This document shows positions 44,958 to 54,071 of a DNA stretch of 64,000 bases, piece after piece. The position numbers were made by a program, and so were the translations under genes. Under the pieces are notes generated by a model, which saw only the letters and a list, made by a program, of their open reading frames with translations, made no database searches and was not told the DNA's origin. This DNA is from Teichococcus oryzae (GTDB lineage: Bacteria > Pseudomonadota > Alphaproteobacteria > Acetobacterales > Acetobacteraceae): positions 1-64,000 of the forward strand of contig NZ_VUKA01000003.1 of assembly GCF_008386565.1 (NCBI RefSeq), given 5' to 3'. Position 1 is the first letter of the stretch. Each line of letters opens with the position of its first letter.

Positions 44958-46571
44958 TCAGCTGATTTCGGCGAGTTCGGGCGGAGTCCAGCCCCGGCCG
45001 GGAATGCTGTCGAGCAATGAGCGCGTGTAGGGATGCTTCGGTGCGCCGAACACCTCGGCGGTCGGGCCAAGCTCGACGATGGCGCCGCGCTGCATCACCG
45101 CGATGCGGTCGCAGATCTGGGCCGCCACGCGCAGGTCATGGGTGATGAACAGCATGGTGAGGCCGAGGCGCTGGCGGATCTCCGCCAGCAGGTCGAGCAC
45201 CTGGGCCTGCACGGACACGTCCAGCGCGGAGACCGGCTCGTCGGCGATCAGCAGTTCCGGCTGCATCGCCAGGGCGCGGGCCAGGCCGATGCGCTGCCGC
45301 TGCCCGCCGCTGAACTCATGCGGGTAGCGGTCCATCGCCGAAGGATCGAGCTTCACCAGCCTCAGCAATTCGAGCGCGCGCTGCCGCGCCTCGGCCGGGC
45401 TGACGCCGTGGGTGACGGGGCCCTCGGTGATCGCGTCACCCACCTTGCGCCGGGGATTGAGCGAGGCGTAGGGGTCCTGGAACACCATCTGGATGCGCTT
45501 GCGGTAGGGCAGCCAGCCCTGGCGCGACAGCGGCCGCAGATTGGCGCCGTGGAACAGGATCTCGCCCTGTTCAGGCTCAACCAGCCGGACCACGCAGCGC
45601 GCCAGGGTGGACTTGCCGGAGCCGCTTTCGCCGACGAGGCCGAGCGTCTCGCCCTTGTTCAGGGTGAAGTCGGCATCGTGCACCGCCTTCACCACGGCGC
45701 GCGCGCCGAACCAGCCGCCGCGCTGATAGGTCTTGGTGACGCCCTTCATTGCTAGCACCGGCTCCGGGCCGATCGCGGCGCGGTCCGAGGCGCGGCCATG
45801 CGGCACGGCGCTGATCAGGGTGCGGGTATAGGGATGGCGGGGCGCGTTCAGCACCTCGGACGCCGTGCCCTGCTCCACGATGCGGCCGCGCTGCATCACC
45901 GCGACGCGATCGGCGATCTCCGCCACCACGCCGAAATCATGGGTGATGAACATCACGCCCATGCCGCGCCGCTGCTGGATCTCGCGGATCAGCCGCAGGA
46001 TCTGCGCCTGCGTCGTCACGTCGAGGGCGGTGGTCGGCTCGTCGGCGATCAGCAGCGCCGGCTCCAGCGCCAGCGCCATGGCGATCATGACGCGCTGCCG
46101 CTGCCCGCCGGACAGGCGGAACGGGTGCATCCGCGCGATGGCCGCCGGGTCGGGCAGGTTCACCGCCGCCAGCAATTCCGGCACGCGCGCCTTCGCTTCC
46201 GCGCCCTTGCCATGCACGGCCAGGGCCTCGGCGATCTGGTCGCCCACCTTCATCAGCGGGTTCAGCGCCGTCATCGGCTCCTGGAACACCATGGCCATGC
46301 GGCGGCCGCGGCGGGAGCGCATCGCCTCCGCCGACAGGCCGAGCAGCGGCTCGCCCTCAAAGGTGATGGCGCCGCCCTTCACCGGCAGGCCCTTGGGCAG
46401 CAGCCCCATCACCGTGTTGGCGGTGATCGACTTGCCCGAGCCGCTTTCGCCCACCACGCACAGGATCTCGCCCGCATCGAGATGCAGCGAAACATCCTCC
46501 ACCGCGTGCGGGCGGTCGGCGCCGGCGGGCAGGCCGACGGTCAGGTTCTCGACAGTGAGAAGCCGGGTCAT
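44958..46571 (-). CDS. Dipeptide-type ABC transporter, fused double ATPase (DppD-DppF)
   Basis: 537 residues joining two Dpp/Opp ATPase domains in one chain. Domain 1 (about 1-260) has GESGSGKSI, LSGGQRQRVMIAMAL and IADEPTTALDVTTQ. Domain 2 (about 275-537) has GESGSGKST, FSGGQRQRIGLARAL and IADEPVSALDVSVQ. Each domain ends with the oligopeptide-binding 'HPYTR(T/S)L' motif. It energises the DppB-DppC pair. Fused forms (GsiA-like) are common for glutathione and peptide uptake. Overlaps dppC by ATGA. Confidence 0.92.
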   Translation of the reverse strand: MTRLLTVENLTVGLPAGADRPHAVEDVSLHLDAGEILCVVGESGSGKSITANTVMGLLPKGLPVKGGAITFEGEPLLGLSAEAMRSRRGRRMAMVFQEPMTALNPLMKVGDQIAEALAVHGKGAEAKARVPELLAAVNLPDPAAIARMHPFRLSGGQRQRVMIAMALALEPALLIADEPTTALDVTTQAQILRLIREIQQRRGMGVMFITHDFGVVAEIADRVAVMQRGRIVEQGTASEVLNAPRHPYTRTLISAVPHGRASDRAAIGPEPVLAMKGVTKTYQRGGWFGARAVVKAVHDADFTLNKGETLGLVGESGSGKSTLARCVVRLVEPEQGEILFHGANLRPLSRQGWLPYRKRIQMVFQDPYASLNPRRKVGDAITEGPVTHGVSPAEARQRALELLRLVKLDPSAMDRYPHEFSGGQRQRIGLARALAMQPELLIADEPVSALDVSVQAQVLDLLAEIRQRLGLTMLFITHDLRVAAQICDRIAVMQRGAIVELGPTAEVFGAPKHPYTRSLLDSIPGRGWTPPELAEIS

Positions 46572-47413
46572 GCCTTGCCCCCGCGGTTGCGCGCCAGGCG
46601 CGGGTTGAGCGCGTCGGACAACCCCTCGCCCACCAGGTTGAGGGACAGCACGGTGAGGAAGATGGCGATGCCGGGGAACACGCTCATCCACCAGGCCATG
46701 CGGATGACGCTGCGGCCGGAGCCGATCAGGAAGCCCCAGCTCATCATGTTCGGGTCGCCGAGGCCGAGGAAGGACAGCGCGCTTTCCAGCAGGATGGCCG
46801 AGGCCACCATCAGCGAGGACAGCACCACGATCGGCGACAGCGCGTTGGGCAGGATGTCGCCGAACACGATGCTGATGCGCGACTTGCCCAGCACTTCCGA
46901 GGCCTGGACGAACTCGCGCGAGCGCAGCGACAGGAACTCGGCCCGCACCACCCGTGCCACGGGCGGCCAGGACACCACGGCGATGGCGAAGACGATGGAG
47001 CCGATGGTGGGCGTGAAGATCGCCACCAGCAGGATGGCCAGCACGAAGGAGGGAATAGTCTGGAAGAACTCGGTGAAGCGCATCACGAGATCGTCCGCCA
47101 GCCCGCCCAGATAGCCGGCGATGGCGCCGAGCCCGATGCCGATCACCAGCGCCACCACGGTGGACACCGCGCCCACCAGCAGGGAAACGCGGGCGCCATG
47201 GGCGATGCCCGCCGCCACGTCGCGCCCGAGGCTGTCCGTGCCCAGCATCATCCCCATCTCGCCCGGCGGGGCGAAGGGCATGCCGGCCATGTCCCACGGG
47301 CTGCCGGGATACAGCCAGGGCGCGGCGATGGCGGTGGCGATCACCAGCAGCAGGATCACCAGACCGACCACGGCGCCGCGGTTGCGGCAGAAATTGCGCC
47401 AAAAGCCGCGCAT
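46568..47413 (-). CDS. dppC: Dipeptide-type ABC transporter permease (DppC)
   Basis: 281 residues. The N-terminal helix (FWRNFCRNRGAVVGLVILLL) is followed by 'LLGTDSLGRDVAAGIAHGARVSLLVG', the DppC/OppC signature. The EAA loop 'FVQASEVLGKSRISIVFGDILPNALSPIVVLS' and 'ALSFLGLGDPNMMSWGFLIG' are also family-specific. Starts by ATGA overlap with dppB and overlaps the fused ATPase. Confidence 0.93.
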   Translation of the reverse strand: MRGFWRNFCRNRGAVVGLVILLLVIATAIAAPWLYPGSPWDMAGMPFAPPGEMGMMLGTDSLGRDVAAGIAHGARVSLLVGAVSTVVALVIGIGLGAIAGYLGGLADDLVMRFTEFFQTIPSFVLAILLVAIFTPTIGSIVFAIAVVSWPPVARVVRAEFLSLRSREFVQASEVLGKSRISIVFGDILPNALSPIVVLSSLMVASAILLESALSFLGLGDPNMMSWGFLIGSGRSVIRMAWWMSVFPGIAIFLTVLSLNLVGEGLSDALNPRLARNRGGKA

Positions 47414-48396
47414 CACGACACCTCCACGCGCGGATCGACGATGGCGTAGAGCAGGTCGGTGATGAGGTTGAACAACACCACCATGACGCTGGTGCAGAAG
47501 AACACGCCCATCAGCACCTGGTAGTCGCGCGCCAGCAGCGCCTCGAAGGCCAGGCGCCCGATGCCTGGCCAGGCGAACACCGTTTCCACCAGGATCGAGC
47601 CGCCGATCAGCTGCCCCGCCTGGATGCCGGCGAAGGTGATCACCGGCAGCATGGCGTTGCGCAGCACGTGGCGGCGCAGGATGCGGCCCTCGGGCACGCC
47701 CTTGGCGCGCGCGGTCTTGACGAAGTCCTGGTCCGCCACCTCCAGCATGGTGGCGCGCGTCAGGCGCGCGTAAACGGCGACGTAGAACAACCCCAGGGTC
47801 AGTGCCGGCAGCAGCAGGTGCTTGCCGATGTCCAGCAGCCAGGCGAAGCCGGACAGCTCCACCCCGACCGACATCATGCCGAAGGAGGGCAACCATTCCA
47901 GCGTCACGCTGAACAGCAGCACCAGCATCAGCCCGACCCAGAACAGCGGCGTGGCGTAGAAGGTCAGCGCCAGCACCGTGATCACGGAATCCGACCAGCT
48001 GCCGACGCGCCGCGCCGCCAGCGCCCCCATGGTGACGCCGATGACGATGGCGAACAGGAAGGCGGCGCCGGTCAGCAGCAGGGTGGCCGGAAGCCGGTCC
48101 CACAGCAGCGCCGCGACGCTGGCCTGCTGCCGGTGGCTGAAGCCGAGATCCAGCGTCAGCACGCCCTTCAGATACACCCAGAGCTGCACGTAGAGCGGCT
48201 GGTCCAGCCCGAACTGCGCCCGGAGCTGTTCCAGGAACTTCGCGTCCGCCGCGCCGGATTGCCCGGCGATGATGCTGGCCGGGTCGCCCGGCGCGGCATG
48301 GATCAGGAAGAAATTGCAGACGACGATCGCCAGCACCACGATCGCCGCCTTCACGAGGCGCCCCGCCAGATAGGCGGGGAAACGCGACAACTCCAT
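47413..48396 (-). CDS. dppB: Dipeptide-type ABC transporter permease (DppB)
   Basis: 327 residues with six helices. 'FFLIHAAPGDPASIIAGQSG' in the first periplasmic loop and the EAA loop 'DFVKTARAKGVPEGRILRRHVLRNAMLPVIT' are DppB/OppB landmarks; the tail ends DLLYAIVDPRVEV. It starts 3 bases after the binding-protein gene and overlaps dppC. Confidence 0.93.
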   Translation of the reverse strand: MELSRFPAYLAGRLVKAAIVVLAIVVCNFFLIHAAPGDPASIIAGQSGAADAKFLEQLRAQFGLDQPLYVQLWVYLKGVLTLDLGFSHRQQASVAALLWDRLPATLLLTGAAFLFAIVIGVTMGALAARRVGSWSDSVITVLALTFYATPLFWVGLMLVLLFSVTLEWLPSFGMMSVGVELSGFAWLLDIGKHLLLPALTLGLFYVAVYARLTRATMLEVADQDFVKTARAKGVPEGRILRRHVLRNAMLPVITFAGIQAGQLIGGSILVETVFAWPGIGRLAFEALLARDYQVLMGVFFCTSVMVVLFNLITDLLYAIVDPRVEVS

Positions 48397-48399
48397 CCG

Positions 48400-49998
48400 T
48401 CAGGCCATGAACACGTCGTCGAAGCTCGCATGCACGCCGGAGCCCGAGGTGATGACGTTGTTCAGCTTCTTGTCGTAGATGGTGGGGAAGGACATCTCCA
48501 TCAGCCACAGCAGCGGCACGTCCTCCACCAGGATCTTCTGCACCTCGCTGAAGGCCTGCTGGCGCACCTTGGGGTCGGCGGCGTCGCGGGCCTGCTTGAA
48601 CAGCTCGTCCACCTTCGGGTTCTCGTAGCCGGCGACGTTGGAGAACAGGATCTTCTTGATGTTGGTGGAAACATAGGAACGCTCCACCCCCAGCGTCGGG
48701 TCGCCATACTGGTAGAGATAGTTGATGGTGGTGTCGAACTCCCAGTTGGCCGTGCGCTGGGACCAAGTGCCGACATCGACGCTTTCAAGCTGCAGGTCCA
48801 CCCCCACCTGGCGGAAGGATTGGCGCAGGAACTCGCCGAGCCGCGTGAACACCTCCCCATAGGGCAGGCTCAGATGCTTGATGGTGAAGCGCACGCCCTG
48901 GGCGTTCGGCTTCAGCCCGGCCTCGTCCAGCAGCTTCTTGGCGGCCTCGACATTATAGGCCGGCGCCTTGGCGGAGGCATCGTAGAAGCGCGTGGCGCTG
49001 TGGAACGGCCCCGTCGCGGGCTTGCCGATCCCGAACCAGAGGCGCTGGGCGATGAAGTCCCGGTTGACCGCCATGGTCATGGCGCGCCGCACCCGGACAT
49101 CGTCCAGCGGCTTCACGCGGTGGTTGAAATCCATCCACATCAGCGGGCCCATATACTCCCAGCCTGTGGTCTTCACCTCCAGGTTGGGGCGCGCGCGCAT
49201 CTGCGGCACGTCGAAGGGCTCGATATCGTTGGACTGGGTCAGCTGCACCTGGCCGCTTTCCAGCGCCAGGCGGCGGCTCTGGCTGTCCGGCACCACGCGG
49301 TAGATGATGGCGTCCAGATAGGGCTGGCCCGGCTTCCAGTATTCCTCGAAGCGCTCAAGGCGGATGAAGTTGCCCCGCTGCCATTCGGCGAACTTGAAGG
49401 GCCCGGTGCCGATCGGCTTCTGCACCGCCGGCGCCTGCCGGTAATCCTGCCCGTCGAACAGGTGCTTCGGCACAATGGCCGAGACCGTGTTGTCGAACAT
49501 CAGGATGAAAGGCTCGAAAGGCTCCGACAGCACGAACTTCGCCGTGGTCGGGTTCACCGCCACGCCGTCCTTGATGCGGGCGAAGACACCGCGGGCGCGG
49601 GGTGAGACCTCCATGTGGAACTTCATGATGGAGAACACCACGTCGTCGGCCGTCATCGGCTTGCCGTCGTGGAACTTGACGTTCTCCTGGAGGTGGAAGG
49701 TGTATTCCAGCCCGTCGGGGCTGATCTCCCAGCTTTTCGCCAGCTCCGGCATGGGCTTCAGCTGCGGGTCGTAGCGCAGCAGCCCCTGGAAGATCTTGCC
49801 GCCGACGATCAGGGTCGGCGCCTGGTTGTTGATGCCGACATGCAGGATCGGCGGCTCGGGATTGACGATGCTGGCGAGCGTTCCGCCACGCTTGGGCTGG
49901 ATGCCCTGGGCCAGGGCATCCTCCGCGCGCATCAGAAAAGGCAGGGCGGCGGCAGTGGCCATGAGGCCACGACGCGAAACAGCCATTGTCGTCTCCAT
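48400..49998 (-). CDS. dppA: Dipeptide-type ABC transporter substrate-binding protein (SBP_bac_5)
   Basis: 532 residues. A Tat-like signal (AVSRRGLMATAAALPFLM, cleavage after ALA) precedes the DppA fold: 'LEYTFHLQENVKFHDGKPMTADDVVFSI', 'PIGTGPFKFAEWQRGNFI' and 'DVRVRRAMTMAVNRDFI'. AGGGA lies 5 bases before the ATG at 49998; ATG at 49986 is an alternative. It heads the transport part of the operon (binding protein, DppB, DppC, fused ATPase) and supplies specificity, likely for a peptide handled by the downstream M20 and M81 hydrolases. Confidence 0.9.
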   Translation of the reverse strand: METTMAVSRRGLMATAAALPFLMRAEDALAQGIQPKRGGTLASIVNPEPPILHVGINNQAPTLIVGGKIFQGLLRYDPQLKPMPELAKSWEISPDGLEYTFHLQENVKFHDGKPMTADDVVFSIMKFHMEVSPRARGVFARIKDGVAVNPTTAKFVLSEPFEPFILMFDNTVSAIVPKHLFDGQDYRQAPAVQKPIGTGPFKFAEWQRGNFIRLERFEEYWKPGQPYLDAIIYRVVPDSQSRRLALESGQVQLTQSNDIEPFDVPQMRARPNLEVKTTGWEYMGPLMWMDFNHRVKPLDDVRVRRAMTMAVNRDFIAQRLWFGIGKPATGPFHSATRFYDASAKAPAYNVEAAKKLLDEAGLKPNAQGVRFTIKHLSLPYGEVFTRLGEFLRQSFRQVGVDLQLESVDVGTWSQRTANWEFDTTINYLYQYGDPTLGVERSYVSTNIKKILFSNVAGYENPKVDELFKQARDAADPKVRQQAFSEVQKILVEDVPLLWLMEMSFPTIYDKKLNNVITSGSGVHASFDDVFMA

Positions 49999-50063
49999 GA
50001 ACTTCCCTGGCCGAACGCTAGCCTTGGTTCAGCCATATCGACAAGCCCATGGCCCTGGCGGCT

Positions 50064-51098
50064 TCAGCGGATCGGCGGGGCGTATTGCAGGCCACCCTCG
50101 GTGTAGAGGGCGTTGCGGCCGCGCGGCAGGCCCATCGGCGCCACATGCCGGTTCCACACTTCCCCGAGATTGCCCACCTGGCGGATGATATCCACCGCCC
50201 ATTGGCGGTTGAGGCCCAGCATGGCCCCGAAATCGTCCGAACGGCCGAGCAGGCGCTGCACATCCGGCTGGGCGTCGTCCATCCGGCTGGCCAGGTTGCC
50301 GCTGGTGATGCCGAATTCCTCCGCCAGGATCATGGCGTTCTGGGTCCAGCGCACCACGTCGAAGAACCGCTCATCGCCCTTGCGCACCACGGGGCCGAGC
50401 GGCTCCTTGCTGATGATCTCGGGCAGGACGATGTAATCCTCCTTGCGGTCGCCCAGCCCCTCGCGGAAGGCGGCCAGGGTGGAGGTGCCGACGGTGAAGG
50501 CATCGCAGCGGCCGGCGACCAGCGCGTTGCGGATCTCCTCGACGCTTTCGATGACCACCGGGTTCAGCCGCATGCCGCTGGCGCGGAAATAATCAGCCAG
50601 GTTCTTTTCCGTGGTGGTGCCAGGCTGCACGCAGACGCTGGCGCCGTCGAGCTGCTTCGCCGAGGCGACGCCCAGCTTCCGCGACACCAGGAAGCCCTGC
50701 CCGTCATAGAACAGCACGCCGGTGAACATCAGCCCCAGCGCCGCTTCCCGCGGCATGGTCCAGGTGGTGTTGGAGGACAGGATGTCGATCTCGCCCGCCT
50801 GCAGCGCCGTCAGGCGGTTGGCATAGGTGGTGGGCACATAGCGGACCTTGGCCGCGTCGCCGAGCACCGCGGCCGCCACCGCCTTGCAGAAATCGATGTA
50901 AAGGCCGCTGAACTCGCCCCGCTCGCCCAGGAAGGCGAAGCCCGGCAGGTCGGGCGAGGTGCCGCAGACCAGCGCGCCACGGGCGCGGATGGCGTCCAGG
51001 GTGGGCGATCCGCCGCGGGTCTGCGCTTCGGCGGGCGGCGGCAGGGCCGGCACCGCCAGCCCCGCCAGAAGGGCCAGGATGCGGAGGCGTCGTGTCAT
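50064..51098 (-). CDS. Amino-acid ABC substrate-binding protein (AapJ-like, SBP_bac_3)
   Basis: 344 residues. Signal peptide (TRRLRILALLAGLAVPAL, cleavage after AEA) then a polar amino-acid-binding fold. 'RGALVCGTSPDLPGFAFLGERGEFSGLYIDFCKAVAAAVLG' and 'TALQAGEIDILSSNTTWTMPREAALGLMF' match AapJ/BztA-type receptors for general L-amino acids. No AapQMP partners adjoin it; it lies between dadA and dppA in the same leftward series (65 and 50 bases away). It may deliver amino acids to a permease elsewhere. Confidence 0.87.
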   Translation of the reverse strand: MTRRLRILALLAGLAVPALPPPAEAQTRGGSPTLDAIRARGALVCGTSPDLPGFAFLGERGEFSGLYIDFCKAVAAAVLGDAAKVRYVPTTYANRLTALQAGEIDILSSNTTWTMPREAALGLMFTGVLFYDGQGFLVSRKLGVASAKQLDGASVCVQPGTTTEKNLADYFRASGMRLNPVVIESVEEIRNALVAGRCDAFTVGTSTLAAFREGLGDRKEDYIVLPEIISKEPLGPVVRKGDERFFDVVRWTQNAMILAEEFGITSGNLASRMDDAQPDVQRLLGRSDDFGAMLGLNRQWAVDIIRQVGNLGEVWNRHVAPMGLPRGRNALYTEGGLQYAPPIR

Positions 51099-51148
51099 GA
51101 AAACAATCCTTGCAGTGCGGGATGAAGCGGGTTTGGCCGCGGGCCGGG

Positions 51149-52444
51149 CTATCGGGCGCGGAAGCGGCGGGCGGAGAAGGCCTCCACCGGGATTTCCGGC
51201 GCCCGCCCCGCCAGCAGCTGCGCCACCACCCGGCCCGTGCGCGGCCCAGACACCAGGCCGACATGGCCATGCCCGAAGGCATGCAGGATGTCCGGCGTGG
51301 CGCGGGCGGGACCGATGCAGGGCATGCCGTCCGGCATGGAGGGGCGGTGCCCCATCCACACCTTGACGCGGTCGGCCGGCAGGTCGCGCGGCAGGTTGGG
51401 GAAGCAGCCGAGCAGCTTGTCGCGCAGGATCTCGGCCCGCTTCCAGTTCGGCGCTGCCTCCAGCCCGGCGATCTCCACCTGCCCGGCGCAGCGCAGCCCG
51501 CCGCGGGTCAGGGTGATCGCCATCTTGCCGTCGGACGGCATCATCGGCGTGCGCGGCCGCACTTCCGGGTCGCTCAGCACGGCGTGGTAGCCGCGCTCGG
51601 TTTCCAGCGGCACGTCATCCCCGGCGGCGGCAGCCAGGGCCTTGGAATGGGCGCCGGCGCAGATCACGGCGGCGTCGCAGGCGATCTCGCCCGTTCCCGT
51701 GCGCACCGCCTTCAGCCGCCCGGCCTCGATGCGGAAGCCGGTCGCCCTGTCCCGCCGCAGCGCGGCGCCCTGCGCCGCCGCATGCGCCACCAGCGCCGCC
51801 ACATAGGCGCCGGGATCGGTGCAATGCCCGCCCTGCTCCATCAGCACGGCGAAGGTGTAGCGGCGGTCCAGCTCCGGCTCGCGCTGGCGCAGCTCCTCGC
51901 CGGACAGTTCCAGCCAGGGAATGCCCACCGCCTTGCGGATGCGCCAGGACATGGCCTCCGCCTCGAAGGCGGCGCGGTCGGGATAGATGTACATGTCGCC
52001 GCGCTGCTCGATCAGCTCCGGCACGCCGGCCTCCGCGGCCAGGCGGCGGTGCAGTGCCGGCCCGTCATGCAGCAGCGGCTGCATCGCCTGGGCGACGCGC
52101 AGCACCCGCGCCTCCGTCCAGCCGGACAGCAGGTATTTCACCAGCCAGGGCAGCACGCGCGGGAAATAGGACCAGCGGATCGCCAGCGGCCCCAGCGGGT
52201 CGCGCAGATAGCCAGGCACCTTCTTCCACACGCCGGGGCCGGCCGGCGGAATCACCGATTGCGGCGACAGCCAGCAGCCATTGCCATAGCTGGCCGCCTG
52301 CTCCCCGCCGGGGGTGCCCGGCTCCAGCAGGGTGACGCGATGCCCGTCCCGCAGCAGCTCAAGGGCGCTGGCGGCGCCGACAATGCCGGCGCCGATCACC
52401 ACCACATGGCGGCTGGCGGAAGTCCGGGCGGAACGGTCGGTCAT
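51149..52444 (-). CDS. dadA: FAD-dependent D-amino-acid dehydrogenase (DadA-like)
   Basis: 431 residues. The N-terminal FAD-binding motif is VVVIGAGIVGAASALELLRDG, followed by 'GTPGGEQAASYGNGCWLSPQSVIP', a DadA hallmark. The C-terminal 'MGHRPSMPDGMPCIGPARATPDILHAFGHGHVGLVSGPRTG' closes the FAD site. It oxidises D-amino acids to keto acids and ammonia, passing electrons to the respiratory chain. It is 21 bases after the gntR gene and probably co-regulated. A relative acting on other secondary or cyclic amines is possible. Confidence 0.88.
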   Translation of the reverse strand: MTDRSARTSASRHVVVIGAGIVGAASALELLRDGHRVTLLEPGTPGGEQAASYGNGCWLSPQSVIPPAGPGVWKKVPGYLRDPLGPLAIRWSYFPRVLPWLVKYLLSGWTEARVLRVAQAMQPLLHDGPALHRRLAAEAGVPELIEQRGDMYIYPDRAAFEAEAMSWRIRKAVGIPWLELSGEELRQREPELDRRYTFAVLMEQGGHCTDPGAYVAALVAHAAAQGAALRRDRATGFRIEAGRLKAVRTGTGEIACDAAVICAGAHSKALAAAAGDDVPLETERGYHAVLSDPEVRPRTPMMPSDGKMAITLTRGGLRCAGQVEIAGLEAAPNWKRAEILRDKLLGCFPNLPRDLPADRVKVWMGHRPSMPDGMPCIGPARATPDILHAFGHGHVGLVSGPRTGRVVAQLLAGRAPEIPVEAFSARRFRAR

Positions 52445-52465
52445 GCGGAACCTCTGCGAGGAATG

Positions 52466-53194
52466 TCAGGCGGCGTCGCCCAGGATGCGGGCGGCCAGGG
52501 TGTTGCCGGTGTAGATCTCGGCGAAGCCGGCGCGGATCATCTCGGTGATCCGGTCCAGGCGCCGGGCGATATGCGCCTGCATCAGCGCCGCCGCCGCTTC
52601 GGCGTCGCGGGCGCGCAGCATTTCCACCATCGCCATGTGCTCATCCGTCCAATGCTCGCCGCGCCCCTTGTCGAGGTCGATCCAGCGGATGAAGCGCATG
52701 CGCTCGTTCAGGGAGCGGAGGGAGCGCAGCATCTCGGCATTGTCGGCCAGCGCCACCAGCCGGGTGTGGAAGGCCTCGTCCGCGGTCAGCTGGGCGAAGG
52801 CATCCTGCGCCGCCATCTCCCGCGTCCGCTGCGCCAGCCCGGCCAGGCCGCACAGCGCCTCATCCGTGGCGCGGGCGGCCGCCAGGCGCAGCGCGCCGAT
52901 TTCCAGCATGGCGCGGTATTCGTAAAAGGTCAGCACCCGCTTGGGATCGAGCGGCAGCACGGAATAGCCGCGATTGGCCGTGGCCTCCAGGAAGCCCTCC
53001 GCGGCCAGCCGGTTCAGCGCCTCGCGCAAGGGCGTGCGGCTGACGCCGAGCTGGCGCGCCAGCTCCACCTCGTTGATCCGCTCCGACGGGCGCAGGCGAT
53101 AAGAGATCGCCATCGCCTTGATCCGGGCGTAGACGCGGTCGGCGGAACGCAGCGGCGCGTCGCCGGAAACAGGATGGGCATCGGCATCGGTCAT
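52466..53194 (-). CDS. GntR-family regulator (FCD domain) of the peptide/D-amino-acid module
   Basis: 242 residues. Winged helix-turn-helix (about 18-80): YRLRPSERINEVELARQLGV and SRTPLREALNRLAAEGFLEA. The all-helical FCD domain follows with the metal-site His positions in 'ADEAFHTRLVALADNAEM' and 'DEHMAMVEMLRARDAEAA'. It is the first gene of the leftward series and faces the racemase gene across 109 bases that contain CTGTATACAG. It probably controls both directions and itself, responding to an amino or keto acid. Confidence 0.88.
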   Translation of the reverse strand: MTDADAHPVSGDAPLRSADRVYARIKAMAISYRLRPSERINEVELARQLGVSRTPLREALNRLAAEGFLEATANRGYSVLPLDPKRVLTFYEYRAMLEIGALRLAAARATDEALCGLAGLAQRTREMAAQDAFAQLTADEAFHTRLVALADNAEMLRSLRSLNERMRFIRWIDLDKGRGEHWTDEHMAMVEMLRARDAEAAAALMQAHIARRLDRITEMIRAGFAEIYTGNTLAARILGDAA

Positions 53195-53210
53195 TGTGTC
53201 ACCACGGTAG

Positions 53211-53228
53211 ATACAAAACTGTATACAG
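53211..53228. promoter_or_regulatory. Overlapping palindromes, putative GntR operator
   Basis: CTGTATACAG (53219-53228) is a perfect 10-bp palindrome. The overlapping ATACA-N4-TGTAT (53211-53224) shares its left half. TGTATAC-type sites are typical of FCD-domain GntR regulators. The site lies 17-34 bases upstream of the gntR start and about 76 bases upstream of the racemase start. Confidence 0.65.
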
Positions 53229-53303
53229 GTCAACGCACAGACTTGACGCCCCTTCGCAAGCACCGCCAGACTGCCGCCGATCCCTACCAGCAGGCCTTTT
53301 TCC

Positions 53304-54053
53304 ATGACCACGCTTCCCCTGCCCGCCGCGCGCCGCGGCATCGCCCGCGGCGGCAAGGCCGTTTATGGCGCTCCTCTTGGCATCCTGATGCTGGAAGCCC
53401 GCTTCCCGCGCATCCTGGGCGACATGGGCAATGGCGCCACCTGGCCGTTCCCCGTGCTGTTCCGCGTGGTGCGCGGCGCCAGCCCGGAGCGGGTGGTGCT
53501 GAACGGCGCCAACGGCCTGCTGCAGGACTTCCTGGACGCGGCGGAGGATCTGGTCCGCCTCGGCGCTGAGGCCATCACCACCAATTGCGGCTTCCTGTCG
53601 CTGTTCCAGCGCGAGATCGCGGCGCATGTCGGGGTGCCGGTGGCCACCTCCTCGCTGATGCAGGTGCCCTGGGTGCAGGCGATGCTGCCGCCCGGCAAGC
53701 GGGTCGGGCTGATCACCGTCAGCAGCGCCACGCTGACGCCGCGCCACCTGGAAGCCGCCGGCGTGCCGCAGGACATCCCCGTGGTGGGCACGGAAAACGG
53801 CCAGGAATTCTTTCGCGTGCTGATCAAGGCGGAAAAGGACGACATGGATGTCGACCTGGCCGAGCAGGACATCCTCGCCGCCGGGCGCGAGCTGGTGGCG
53901 AAGCATCCGGAGGTCGGCGCCATCGTGCTGGAATGCACCAACATGCCGCCCTACGCGGCGGCGCTGCAGCGGGCGCTGGGCCTGCCAGTCTATGACATCT
54001 ATTCTATGATCAGCTATTTCCACGCCGGCATCCGCCCGCGCGACTTCGCCTGA
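53304..54053 (+). CDS. Aspartate/glutamate racemase superfamily protein
   Basis: 249 residues. The superfamily's two catalytic cysteines are C95 (TTNCGF) and C211 (LECTNMPP), as in Asp/Glu, hydantoin and related two-base racemases. The N-terminus 'GKAVYGAPLGILMLEARFPRI' and 'MGNGATWPFPVLFRVVRG' mark the subgroup of uncharacterised Asp/Glu-racemase-like proteins that also includes hydantoin racemases and arylmalonate decarboxylase relatives. With both Cys present, racemisation is more likely than decarboxylation. It is divergent from the gntR-dadA-dpp series and 18 bases before a hydroxyacid dehydrogenase. Confidence 0.86.
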   Translation: MTTLPLPAARRGIARGGKAVYGAPLGILMLEARFPRILGDMGNGATWPFPVLFRVVRGASPERVVLNGANGLLQDFLDAAEDLVRLGAEAITTNCGFLSLFQREIAAHVGVPVATSSLMQVPWVQAMLPPGKRVGLITVSSATLTPRHLEAAGVPQDIPVVGTENGQEFFRVLIKAEKDDMDVDLAEQDILAAGRELVAKHPEVGAIVLECTNMPPYAAALQRALGLPVYDIYSMISYFHAGIRPRDFA

Positions 54054-54071
54054 CCCCGGGGAGGCCATCCC

